From Anaerolineales bacterium (GTDB lineage Bacteria > Chloroflexota > Anaerolineae > Anaerolineales > UBA11579): a stretch of 42,453 bases of DNA. A program made the position numbers and the translations under genes. Shown piece by piece: positions 10,401-19,733 of the stretch; position 1 is the stretch's first letter, and each line of letters begins with the position of its first letter. The notes under the pieces were generated by a model. It saw only the letters and a list, made by a program, of their open reading frames with translations. It was not told the DNA's origin and made no database searches. The stretch covers positions 1 through 42,453 of the forward strand of contig JAFGRA010000360.1 of the NCBI GenBank assembly GCA_016935415.1, read 5' to 3'.

Positions 10401-12025
10401 TTTTTATATCCGATCATATTGCCTATGCACAAAACATCCATGCCGGTCTTCAAGAAAGTTTCCACGGCGTCATCTGGGGATTCTACAATAGGGTCGCCCA
10501 TATCGTTGAAGCTGGTATTGAGCACAACCGGCACTCCGGTCAGTTCACCGAACTTGGAGATCAATTGATGGTACATCGGGTTACGGCGGCAATCCACCAT
10601 CTGGATGCGTCCGGTCTGGTTGAGATGAACCACCGCCGGTACAGCGGCCTTGCCCTTCTCGGTTGCTGGGACGGTGAAAGTCATATAAGACAGGTCGGCT
10701 ACGCCCTCCGGGTAGTCAAAATATTCCCCGGCAGTCTCCGCCGCCGCTGAGGGGGCAAACGGACGGAACCACTCACGGTGCTTGATGCGCTCATTGATGA
10801 TGTCCTTCATCTCAGCCACGCGCGGGTCTGCGACGATGGAGCGGTTGCCCAAAGCACGCGCCCCCATCTCCGAGCGGCCCTGGAACCAGCCAATGATTTT
10901 GCCCTGAGCGACCCATTCGGCTGCTTCGGCGACAATGTCAGCGCTCTTTTCATACCGCAGGCCGCCCTTGCGCATGGCACGGGTGGCATCGCGGTCAGTG
11001 TATTCGTTGCCATAATAGACTGCATCGAGTTCAAAGAAACGCTCCACGCCCTTGATGTGGTGGATGTAGTACAGCGCCGCACCCAGGCCAATACCGCGGT
11101 CAGAAGCCATCGGCAGCGGGAAGACATGCTCAAACTCGCCGCTGTTCATCAGGTAACCGTTCAGGGATGAATTCATCACCACCCCACCGCTCAACACCAG
11201 GTCCTTTTCGCCGGTCTCACGCTTCAGGATTTGCGCCAACTGCATTACCACAGCGTGCAGCACTTGCTGGATGCTGGCCGCCAGGTTCATGTGTAAATCC
11301 GTCAACGGTTCAGGGACGATACGGCGCGGGCAGTAGGCGTTGAGGAAAGCGTTGTTCAACAATTGCGTGTTCAGGTAGCCGCCCTCTTCGGCCAGGCGGG
11401 ATTCGTCGCTGCGCAATTTATCACTTAGCTTGACGATGCCATCGGACGTGATCTCGATTTCGTTCATATAATCGTCGAAAATAGTCGGCTCGCCGTAGGG
11501 GGCCAGCCCCTGGGTTTTACCCTCGGAGCCATAACCGCCCAGACCAAGGTGGATGGTAGCGCGCAGGTATTCAAGGCCGATGCTGTCATGATCGCGCACG
11601 CGCTGCAACTCCTCAATCTGGTTGCCCTTGCCGTGGGCTAGGAGCGTGCTGTAGCCGTCGCCAAACCCATCCACCGAAAGGATGGCTGCCGATAGGTAAG
11701 GGGAACTGAAAAATGCCGCCGCGGCATGTGCCAGGTGATGGTCGACGTCGACGAACTCCTTGCCGCGTAGTTCACGCTTCAAATCCTCCTTACAATCAAA
11801 ATCGTCGGTGTGTCCAAAAGCGACCACGTCGATGTCACGGATGCGTACCCCCAGATCCTTGCAGACCTGTTTTATCGGTTCCAGCAGATCATCTCCCGGC
11901 TGGATCACGTGGTGCTTGCGCCGGGATAGGCGCTCAGCTTCCGTCATGGCGATACGCTTGTTCTCCACATCGACCAGCACACAATTGTAGTCGTGCATGA
12001 ACCCACCAATACCTAGAACTAGCAT
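10397..12025 (-). CDS. Carbamoyltransferase, NodU/TobZ family
   Basis: MLVLGIGGFMHDYNCVLVDVENKRIAMTEAERLSRRKHH; DVDHHLAHAAAAFFSSPY; C-terminal GRSEMGARALGNRSIVADPR...WFRPFAPS. Confidence 0.95.
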   Translation of the reverse strand: MLVLGIGGFMHDYNCVLVDVENKRIAMTEAERLSRRKHHVIQPGDDLLEPIKQVCKDLGVRIRDIDVVAFGHTDDFDCKEDLKRELRGKEFVDVDHHLAHAAAAFFSSPYLSAAILSVDGFGDGYSTLLAHGKGNQIEELQRVRDHDSIGLEYLRATIHLGLGGYGSEGKTQGLAPYGEPTIFDDYMNEIEITSDGIVKLSDKLRSDESRLAEEGGYLNTQLLNNAFLNAYCPRRIVPEPLTDLHMNLAASIQQVLHAVVMQLAQILKRETGEKDLVLSGGVVMNSSLNGYLMNSGEFEHVFPLPMASDRGIGLGAALYYIHHIKGVERFFELDAVYYGNEYTDRDATRAMRKGGLRYEKSADIVAEAAEWVAQGKIIGWFQGRSEMGARALGNRSIVADPRVAEMKDIINERIKHREWFRPFAPSAAAETAGEYFDYPEGVADLSYMTFTVPATEKGKAAVPAVVHLNQTGRIQMVDCRRNPMYHQLISKFGELTGVPVVLNTSFNDMGDPIVESPDDAVETFLKTGMDVLCIGNMIGYKK

Positions 12026-12048
12026 TTGCTATACTCCTCCTAAAAATA

Positions 12049-13695
12049 TTATTGCATTGGTTTTAGAATACTATATTTGTCGAACGTGACCACTATGTAT
12101 TGTGAATCCAGTGGTTCGTATTGCGGTAGACTTCGGCTATAGATCAAGATATAGTCAGGTTTTTCTACCTGACCATCCGGTGTTTTGGCCGTATTATGAA
12201 TGCCGTACAATGATTCTAACAAATAATCGTGCTCAACGCCGACGTAATAGCGATCATAATTCACCAGACTGCCGTTGGCAACAATCCAGCAATCTTCCGG
12301 GTAAGTGTGCAAGTGGTCGTAACGCATGGCCGCCGCAGTCTTGCCCTGTGCTTCCAAGTCAGCAGCGATCCAATCCCACACGGCGCGCTGCGGGTTGGGA
12401 TATTCGGCTGTGGCAAACCGCTGGGTTGTATTCACCAGCTGCCCGGTGCCCTGTACCAGCAAGGCCAACAATCCGGCCAGCAAAGCCCAACGCACGTATT
12501 TCTGCTTCGTCCATTTCGGCACAGTCAATCCATAAGCGATCACCAGCATTTGCGCGCCGTAGAACATCCACGAGATCGAAGGCCGGAAGGAAGTGTGATG
12601 CGGGGTCACGTTCTGGAGCGCAGCCGGGAGCAGGTACCCCAGCAATAACAATTGTTCCGGGCGGGTGGACTGGCGCTTGTACAAGCGATAGAGCAAAACC
12701 CCCAATCCCCAGGCAAAAGCAGCAACTTCAACAAAATACAGGCCGCGCCGGAAAATCGAAGTGGAAGCACCGCGGGTCAGTGACCAGTAGAAATTGCTCT
12801 CCAGCGAGCGCACCATGCCCACCACAAACCAGAAGCCGCGCTCAACAATAGGGTATAGAAAGGGGGCATGCGCTTGCAGGTAATCCGATACCTGATCTTG
12901 CAGTCCCCCACCGCCTGTATCGGCCACCGACTCGGTCACACACAAGGCAGATAATGTACCAGGATCTACAGTGGGGAGTTCGCCGGTGAGCAGCACTTGC
13001 AGGTCGATGAAATCGCGCGTGGTTTCGAACTTGAGGAAGGGCAGCCACATCACCCCTGCCAGTACAACCCCGACCAACAAGGGAGCCAGCTTGACCGGTG
13101 GGCGATAGATCAACGCCAGCAGTACCACCACCCCGAAAAGCACAATCCCGCCCCAATGTACACCGGGGATGAATGCCGCAATCACCAACAGGCCGGTTAG
13201 GTGCCAAGGTTTCTTCCCCTCGATCCATTCGAAAAAGCTGAAGAGCATAATCACGAAGACCGGTGGCAGCAGCCCTTGCGCCCAACTTGTATGCCCGAAG
13301 TAAAAGCCCCAGCGCGAGAAGGCATAAAAATAAACCGCCACCACACCCATCGGAATATCAAAGTAGCGCTTTCCGATGCGGTAAAGCAGTAACATGGCGA
13401 TCAAATGCAGGGCAAGCGCCGGGATGATCTGGAACCAAGCCGGGTTCAAGGTGAGCGCCATCCCGGGAAGGTAGAGCCAGACGAAAAAGGGCGGGTTGAA
13501 AGCGCCCTGGCTATTCATGATGCCATGGATAGGGAAAATGCCGTGCTTTACAAAGTCCAAGCCCAAATAGAAGCCCTGGGCCTTATCGAAATCGACTTCA
13601 TAGCTGGGGATACCCGCCAAGTGTACCCCCGCGCCGATCAATATACCCAGCAAGAGCAAGGTCTTCCACAGGCGATCTTGCAATTGTTCCGTCAT
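12049..13695 (-). CDS. GT39-like multi-pass membrane protein
   Basis: N-terminal YEVDFDKAQGFYLGLDFVKHGIFPIHGIMNSQGAFNPPFFVWLYLPGM followed by multiple hydrophobic segments. Confidence 0.75.
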   Translation of the reverse strand: MTEQLQDRLWKTLLLLGILIGAGVHLAGIPSYEVDFDKAQGFYLGLDFVKHGIFPIHGIMNSQGAFNPPFFVWLYLPGMALTLNPAWFQIIPALALHLIAMLLLYRIGKRYFDIPMGVVAVYFYAFSRWGFYFGHTSWAQGLLPPVFVIMLFSFFEWIEGKKPWHLTGLLVIAAFIPGVHWGGIVLFGVVVLLALIYRPPVKLAPLLVGVVLAGVMWLPFLKFETTRDFIDLQVLLTGELPTVDPGTLSALCVTESVADTGGGGLQDQVSDYLQAHAPFLYPIVERGFWFVVGMVRSLESNFYWSLTRGASTSIFRRGLYFVEVAAFAWGLGVLLYRLYKRQSTRPEQLLLLGYLLPAALQNVTPHHTSFRPSISWMFYGAQMLVIAYGLTVPKWTKQKYVRWALLAGLLALLVQGTGQLVNTTQRFATAEYPNPQRAVWDWIAADLEAQGKTAAAMRYDHLHTYPEDCWIVANGSLVNYDRYYVGVEHDYLLESLYGIHNTAKTPDGQVEKPDYILIYSRSLPQYEPLDSQYIVVTFDKYSILKPMQ

Positions 13696-13697
13696 CG

Positions 13698-14828
13698 CTA
13701 CGCGCCTACCTGTGAAATCAAATCTTGCAGCAAGGCCAATTCCCGGTCAGCAATCTTGATGAGGGCATAATGCTCCAGGGCATAGGCGCGGGCGTTTGCG
13801 CCCAGTTTGGCGCGCAAATCAGCATCGCCTAGTAACTGCTGGATAGCAGCGCGGATGTCTTCGGCCTCCATCCCACATAGCCAGCCATTTTCGCCAGATG
13901 TAATGACCTCCTGGATACCGGGAACAGCGGTGCCAATCGCGGGCAGGCCGCAAGCCATTGCCTCCACCAAGGTCTTGGGGTGGCCCTCGTAATGCGAAGG
14001 CAGCACGAAGACCCTGGCGCGCCGCAGGTAAGCGGGAACCTCATCATTGGGCAGCTTATCGATCCACTGCAAACGCCCATTCAGGTCGCCGTATTGTGCC
14101 ATCAAGTCGGCGCGCAGTTCCCCATTGCCGACAATCACCAGACTACAATCCAGGGGCTGCACGGATTCCAGCAACAAACCGACGTTCTTCTGCGGGTCGA
14201 TGCGCCCAATGAAGATCAGGTCGATGTCCTTCTCGACTTCTCCCGGTGCAAACGCCACTATATCGACGTAATTGGGAATTACAGTCGTTTTCTCAGCAGT
14301 TTCTGGGATGCGTTCAGCAATATCGGCCGCCATCATCGGGGTGGTGACCACCACGTGGTCGGCGGCGGCGAACACCTCTGCTTCAGCCTGCAAGACATGC
14401 TGCACGAAGGCATCATCCGCACCCAACTGGCGGATCGCAAACTCCGACCACATATACCCGCAGCGCGCCACCAGCGGCTTGCCGAATTTGCGGGCGGCTC
14501 CCAGGGCCAGGTCAGCGCCATCAGTCTGGTTGGTTTTGATAATGTCGCAGTTCCTTAGTACCCGGCGGTGCAGCCAGGACAGCCAACGCTCGTAAAGCGC
14601 ACTGGGCAAATGCCAGCGGTTGCAGTAAATGTCGATGCCGGGAATCCGGTCAGCGTAGTGCAAGTCGCGATGGTCACCAAAAGTGATGAAGCTGACCTTG
14701 ACACCGCGGCGCTGCAATTCCCGGTACAGCGCGACCTCGCGCCCCAACATACCGACACGCTCCCAGGTCTGCAGGGAAACGCCGCGCGTGAAGAACAGCA
14801 CCAGATGAAAAACAGGAGAAACCTTCAA
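13698..14828 (-). CDS. Glycosyltransferase family 4
   Basis: LIFIGRIDPQKNVGLLLESV; ARVFVLPSHYEGHPKTLVEAMACGLPAIGTAVPGIQEVITSGENGWL. Confidence 0.93.
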   Translation of the reverse strand: MKVSPVFHLVLFFTRGVSLQTWERVGMLGREVALYRELQRRGVKVSFITFGDHRDLHYADRIPGIDIYCNRWHLPSALYERWLSWLHRRVLRNCDIIKTNQTDGADLALGAARKFGKPLVARCGYMWSEFAIRQLGADDAFVQHVLQAEAEVFAAADHVVVTTPMMAADIAERIPETAEKTTVIPNYVDIVAFAPGEVEKDIDLIFIGRIDPQKNVGLLLESVQPLDCSLVIVGNGELRADLMAQYGDLNGRLQWIDKLPNDEVPAYLRRARVFVLPSHYEGHPKTLVEAMACGLPAIGTAVPGIQEVITSGENGWLCGMEAEDIRAAIQQLLGDADLRAKLGANARAYALEHYALIKIADRELALLQDLISQVGA

Positions 14829-14842
14829 AATAGCTTAACCGC

Positions 14843-15715
14843 CTACTTCGTCTTGCGCATGTACATATACCCGCGCTGCTCGTCGACCATGAACGGTTGC
14901 CCGGTATACGTCCCATCAGCCAGGAACTCATCCACAGCCTGCACCACACCGGGGAATTGCGCCGGGGTGTAATCATCACACACCACCACGTCTCCAGATT
15001 GCTGGCGGGCGCGCACATAAGCTAATTCCATCTGCAAGGTGGTATAGTCGTGCCCGCTGTCCAGGAAGGCAAAATGTACGCGTGGCCATTCCAATTGTGA
15101 TAGGGCAATGTCGGTGTAGCCACGCAGGAAGATCACGTAGCAATCCAGCAATCCCTGCCACGGTTCGAGCAATTGCAGGCGGGTCTTTTGTCCCTCGGCA
15201 TCGCAGATGCAGTTCCAATACAGCGGCTTGCGGGCATGCAGCACATCCAACGTGACGATCTTCCCAGCGCGGTCGGCGTCGGCCAGGGCTTTTGCCATAC
15301 ACAGCGCACTGAAACCGCGCGCCGTGCCGGTCTCCAGGATATTCACCGAATACAACTCGGGATGTGCTTGCAAATAATTTCGCAGCGCGCCGTAGAGCAG
15401 GTAACCATGCATGTAAAGCAGTTGCGATTTTTTAACCACCACCTGGGTCGCCAACGCTAACTCATCAACAAAAGCCTTCTCCGGCAGAAAACCAAATTCG
15501 GCGTCCACCGCTTCCAAAAATGCTGGATACACTCGCCCTTGCACCTCGGCCGCCAGGTCCAGATAGGCCTGGCGGGAAATCTCCGCCGGGCGCACGCCGA
15601 AGGGGTTATCATCAAAATGCGTGTACCAGCTTTGCCACACCTTTTGGCGATGTTCTTGCGTATTCACGGCCACACCAAACCGATTTACGAAGGTAGCCTT
15701 TAAGTTCTTGAGCAT
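14843..15715 (-). CDS. Class I SAM-dependent methyltransferase, Methyltransf_24-like
   Basis: NILETGTARGFSALCMAKAL...KIVTLDVL...VHFAFLDSGHDYTTLQMEL...DVVVCDDYTP. Confidence 0.75.
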   Translation of the reverse strand: MLKNLKATFVNRFGVAVNTQEHRQKVWQSWYTHFDDNPFGVRPAEISRQAYLDLAAEVQGRVYPAFLEAVDAEFGFLPEKAFVDELALATQVVVKKSQLLYMHGYLLYGALRNYLQAHPELYSVNILETGTARGFSALCMAKALADADRAGKIVTLDVLHARKPLYWNCICDAEGQKTRLQLLEPWQGLLDCYVIFLRGYTDIALSQLEWPRVHFAFLDSGHDYTTLQMELAYVRARQQSGDVVVCDDYTPAQFPGVVQAVDEFLADGTYTGQPFMVDEQRGYMYMRKTK

Positions 15716-15721
15716 ACGTTC

Positions 15722-16882
15722 CTACTCCTTCAATTTATCCAATACCGGGCGGTAAACCTGATGGTAATACTGGGCTGCAATCACTGACCAGTCATAATCT
15801 TGAATAGTCTGCAAACCGTTTGTGGTCAAATCCCAGGCGAGGTCGGAGTCTGCGATCACCCGGCTGACAGTTTGCGCCAGCGCTTCCACGTCTTCCACGT
15901 CCGCCAGCAAGCCATTGTACCCGGATTGGATCACGTCCGGTGCCAGCCCTACCCTGGTGCTAACCAGCGGCACACCCGAAGCCAATGCCTCCAGCACACC
16001 CTTAGGGCCACCCTCTTCGCGTGAGGTCACCAGATACAGATCGAGCAAATCGTAATATGTGGCAACCTCCCGGAAATCATCCAGCATGACATGTGTATAA
16101 GGCACGCCGATTTTCTCCAGGCCGCGCTTGACATAGCCGCGCGCCGGAGCGGTCAGAAAGACGTGCAGTTTGTGCTGCTTGGCAAGGCGTTCGATCACAT
16201 CTACGAACAGGTCTGGGCCTTTGATCAGTTTCGGTTCCAGACCCTCTTCGAAACCAACGCCATCCTTATGGAACGAGCCAATACAAAACGCGTCCGGCGG
16301 GACATCGAACTTTTTACGCAATGCCTGGCGGGTTTGCGGTGTGCCGGGGCGGAACATTTCCAGATCAATACCCAGCGGGATGCGTACGATCTTTGCTTGC
16401 GGCACAGCCCATTCCAGCAAACGCTGCTCCATGATGCGGCTGGCGGTGACGACCTTCTCGACATTATCCAGGTTATCCAGGAAACGGTTGACGCCGCGCT
16501 GGAGTTCGGGGGACGAATCTTCCAGACGATCACCGTGGAAAATGGTCACAATCAATTGGTTGCGCGCATTATGGGCAAAGTCCAGGTTATACAAGAATTC
16601 CCACAAGGAACCATAGTGCAGAATATGATCGACCAGCCAACGCGGGGAAGAGGTCAGATGCGCTTTCAGGTCGAACTGCTGGTTGATCCCCTGGATGATG
16701 TAACGTCCCACCCAATCGAGCACCCAGGCCTGGTCGCGGCCGGGCACGGTGTAGTAAAGCTGCGGCTTGCCCGGCACCCCCAGGGCGCGCCTGCCCAGAC
16801 GGTAGGTCCGGCCTATGCGTCCAGTAACGCCACCCCACACACTTCGCAAATATTTAGAGGGTTTCAGATTAGCGGCACTCAC
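15722..16882 (-). CDS. Glycosyltransferase family 4
   Basis: LDLYLVTSREEGGPKGVLEALASGVPLVSTRVGLAPDVIQSGYNGLLADVEDVEAL. Confidence 0.9.
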   Translation of the reverse strand: MSAANLKPSKYLRSVWGGVTGRIGRTYRLGRRALGVPGKPQLYYTVPGRDQAWVLDWVGRYIIQGINQQFDLKAHLTSSPRWLVDHILHYGSLWEFLYNLDFAHNARNQLIVTIFHGDRLEDSSPELQRGVNRFLDNLDNVEKVVTASRIMEQRLLEWAVPQAKIVRIPLGIDLEMFRPGTPQTRQALRKKFDVPPDAFCIGSFHKDGVGFEEGLEPKLIKGPDLFVDVIERLAKQHKLHVFLTAPARGYVKRGLEKIGVPYTHVMLDDFREVATYYDLLDLYLVTSREEGGPKGVLEALASGVPLVSTRVGLAPDVIQSGYNGLLADVEDVEALAQTVSRVIADSDLAWDLTTNGLQTIQDYDWSVIAAQYYHQVYRPVLDKLKE

Positions 16883-16900
16883 AGGTCAACAGAAATTTTC

Positions 16901-17887
16901 TCAACGTCCAACAATCGCAAATTCGTGCCAGGCCAGCCAGATGCGTTCTTCCGGGGAAAGCGTCGGCGGGCGTTCCACCGCCTGCACCATCTCGTCCATA
17001 TAACGCCCTAAGATGAAATCGGGATGGAAGGCTGTCAGGGCACGTTGGCGGGCACAAGCCGCCAACTGTTCTTGTTCGGTCATCAGGTGCGCCAATTGCT
17101 GGGGGAAGTTTTCCACCATCACCGGTAAGCCACAGTCGCCCACCACCTCGGCCATCGCACCGCTGTCAATGTACAACACCGGCAACCCGGAGGACAGGGC
17201 TTCAATGACGTGATTGGGGCAGGCTTCATTTTGCGAAAAGGTCAGCAAGGCGTCCACCGAGCGCAGCGCGGTCGCCAACTGCCGGCGGTCGAGCACACCC
17301 TGGGGATAAATATTCGGCAGATCGGGCGCATCGGGATAGCGCCCGCACAATACAAAGCCAACTTCCGGGTTCTCGCGGGCAACCTGATAGACTGAGGCCG
17401 CTCCTTTCAACGGATTCGTGCTCCAGGTCGTGCAGGCCACCAGCACATCCTGGGCGAAATCCTGCGCCAGCCGCGGCCCTTCTGGTGAGAACAATTCCCC
17501 ATTGACCGGGTTATGAATGATGGGCCCATCCTGGCCGATCACCGGGAATTTCTCCCGCGTGGCGTAGCGGCAGTATGCGCTCTGAAAAATGGTCAGGTCG
17601 GCCAGACGGTTGACGGCGCGCTGGCGATCATCGGCATTGTCCTTACGGCCGTAATCCTGCGCCGCCCCATCGATGCGCTGCACAATGCGTACATTGGGGT
17701 TGTAACGTATTGCCCGCAGGATATCGATGCGGGTAACCATCCAGTGATTGGTGAACAGCAAGTCGTAATCCGCTTCTAACGCGTGCACGACTTCCCAGCC
17801 GGACGCTTCCAGGTAATCCTTCAAAAAGCGTAAGAAATAGTGCCCGCCGCCCTGCGGCTTGAACTCAATCGGAATACATACTCTCAC
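16901..17887 (-). CDS. Glycosyltransferase family 4-like
   Basis: VDALLTFSQNEACPNHVIEALSSGLPVLYIDSGAMAEVVGDCGLPV. Confidence 0.85.
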   Translation of the reverse strand: MRVCIPIEFKPQGGGHYFLRFLKDYLEASGWEVVHALEADYDLLFTNHWMVTRIDILRAIRYNPNVRIVQRIDGAAQDYGRKDNADDRQRAVNRLADLTIFQSAYCRYATREKFPVIGQDGPIIHNPVNGELFSPEGPRLAQDFAQDVLVACTTWSTNPLKGAASVYQVARENPEVGFVLCGRYPDAPDLPNIYPQGVLDRRQLATALRSVDALLTFSQNEACPNHVIEALSSGLPVLYIDSGAMAEVVGDCGLPVMVENFPQQLAHLMTEQEQLAACARQRALTAFHPDFILGRYMDEMVQAVERPPTLSPEERIWLAWHEFAIVGR

Positions 17888-18903
17888 GCGGCTGCTCCCA
17901 TCCGGGCGTTGAACGCCTCGACAAAGGCGAAGAAATCGCCGCGCTTGTCGTCTTGGTTGCGGTTGGTCGTGCCGCGCCCGCGGTGGATGAAAATCACAGC
18001 GCCGTCCTCATCGAAGCTCTTGCGCCACATGGCATTGTACGGCGTTGCCAATTCAGGATAGCGCCGGGCGAATTGCTCCGCATCCGTATTCAGAGGGGCG
18101 AAATGCACCGGCGCACCGGCCGCCATCACCGCCTGTTTGGTAAAGTCATATCCGTTCAGCGGGTCGCCAAGATAGTCACCGGTGATGCCACGCGAGGCAC
18201 AAATATACGCCTTTTGGCCGCGCTGGAAAGCCTCCAGTGGAATCTGCTCCCCACTGTCGATGGACGCGTAATGCGAAACCTGATCCCGGAACGGCTCCAA
18301 GCCAGGGATCACGTAATGGTTGTCTTGCTTGGGCATCCAGTCCACGGCCAGGCCGGCGAAGTTGCGTTTATCGTACAGCATCCCACCGGTAAAGGGGAAA
18401 ACATGGCGCTGTGTAAAGGCTGCCACCGGCGTGTCGGCATCCATCTTGGAGAGCAAGTAAGACAAAAAGTTTTCCTTGTAACCCATCATATCGGTATGGC
18501 TGAAGAAGCCATAGCGCGCCGTACCCAGGTTCATCCCGATCTGGGCAGCAACAGAGGCCCCATTTGAGGCCCAGTTATTCCCGGCGTAACGCCTGTCAGT
18601 AGCCCGCACTTTATTTAAGATCAGTACGCGGCTGACGCGCGGGTCTTTCTTGATGCCGGTGAAGGCCCACGGGCGATGGGAGTCGTCCACCACCCAGATG
18701 TGCAGGCGGGCTTGCTTTTCAAGCGCAAGGTAGTTCTCAATCGCAGCATTGACTTCACGCGGCTGGTTGTAGGTGCCGATCACCACGTCGATGTCGGCTT
18801 CCGTATCGCATTGGTCGGCGAGCACGTAAATATTTTTCGGGATCAAATCCCCACGGTAAGTGGGGAAAAGCTCTCTGCTGCGTAATTTGATGATTTTTGG
18901 CAT
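17884..18903 (-). CDS. Divergent GT2/GT-A-like glycosyltransferase
   Basis: DIDVVIGTYNQPREVNAAIENYLALEKQARLHIWVVDDS; possible metal-site segment FFSHTDMMGYKENF; overlaps downstream gene by 4 nt. Confidence 0.6.
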   Translation of the reverse strand: MPKIIKLRSRELFPTYRGDLIPKNIYVLADQCDTEADIDVVIGTYNQPREVNAAIENYLALEKQARLHIWVVDDSHRPWAFTGIKKDPRVSRVLILNKVRATDRRYAGNNWASNGASVAAQIGMNLGTARYGFFSHTDMMGYKENFLSYLLSKMDADTPVAAFTQRHVFPFTGGMLYDKRNFAGLAVDWMPKQDNHYVIPGLEPFRDQVSHYASIDSGEQIPLEAFQRGQKAYICASRGITGDYLGDPLNGYDFTKQAVMAAGAPVHFAPLNTDAEQFARRYPELATPYNAMWRKSFDEDGAVIFIHRGRGTTNRNQDDKRGDFFAFVEAFNARMGAAA

Positions 18904-18961
18904 GTATTCGTCTACTCATTCACATGATTTTGGCTTCCCTGGAGGAAGTATGGTATGCTCG

Positions 18962-19687
18962 CTAAACCCAGAGCACACCTATCCCAACCGCTTGGCTTTC
19001 GCCAATAAATTCCTGATGGCGGTAGGTTTGCTTGATCTCTTCCCAAAAGCGGTCAACTTGAATATTCGCAATACCGCGCGGCAGAATATCATGAAAGACA
19101 ATCATACCGCCAGGGCGTACATAGGTCTTATAGGCTTCACAATCTTGTTTCACGCCATCATACGAATGATCGCCATCGATAAACAAAAAATCCAGTTGGT
19201 CATTCCCCAACACTTGTCTAAAATTTTCAACGATGTGCCGATCATGGGAATTACCTGGAATAAAATGCAGTTGCTGCCGGTTCGATTGCGCAAACTGACG
19301 GTACAGCGCCAGGCGCGGCCATGAAAACATCGCTTCCCAGCTATGGTCACCTGGCAGGTCTATAGCGATCAACTTGGCATCCGGGCGGGCAGCCTGACAC
19401 CACAGATAGAACGTCCCGCCGCGATATGTGCCGATCTCAGCCGCAAAGCGGACATTACTCGCTTTAACGAGATCGTAAAGGGCACGAATTTCCTGCAAGT
19501 TCTGCTTCGGGCGAATGGTCTTGAGAAAACCTACGCCCTCATATTCAAATGGCAGGCGAAATGTGTCGCCTTCCTTCCGCCGAAGTTTCACTTCCAGCGA
19601 TTTTAGGCGCGCCCGCGAAATCATAAACTCAATCGGAAAGCGGAAGATATAGAATATCTTCCAGACCAAGCGTCTTAATTTATACAT
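18962..19687 (-). CDS. Class I SAM-dependent methyltransferase (CmcI/Methyltransf_24-like)
   Basis: RFAAEIGTYRGGTFYLWCQAARPDAKLIAIDLPG...DFLFIDGDHSYDGVKQDCEAYKTYVRPGGMIVFHDIL. Confidence 0.85.
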   Translation of the reverse strand: MYKLRRLVWKIFYIFRFPIEFMISRARLKSLEVKLRRKEGDTFRLPFEYEGVGFLKTIRPKQNLQEIRALYDLVKASNVRFAAEIGTYRGGTFYLWCQAARPDAKLIAIDLPGDHSWEAMFSWPRLALYRQFAQSNRQQLHFIPGNSHDRHIVENFRQVLGNDQLDFLFIDGDHSYDGVKQDCEAYKTYVRPGGMIVFHDILPRGIANIQVDRFWEEIKQTYRHQEFIGESQAVGIGVLWV

Positions 19688-19733
19688 GCCACCTCTCCTC
19701 CAGATACAATTCCTCTTACTTTTAATAATCTAC

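Noticed and set aside
16091-17011. 306-aa plus-strand ORF
   Set aside because: Antisense to two GT4 genes with strong motifs; no recognisable domain
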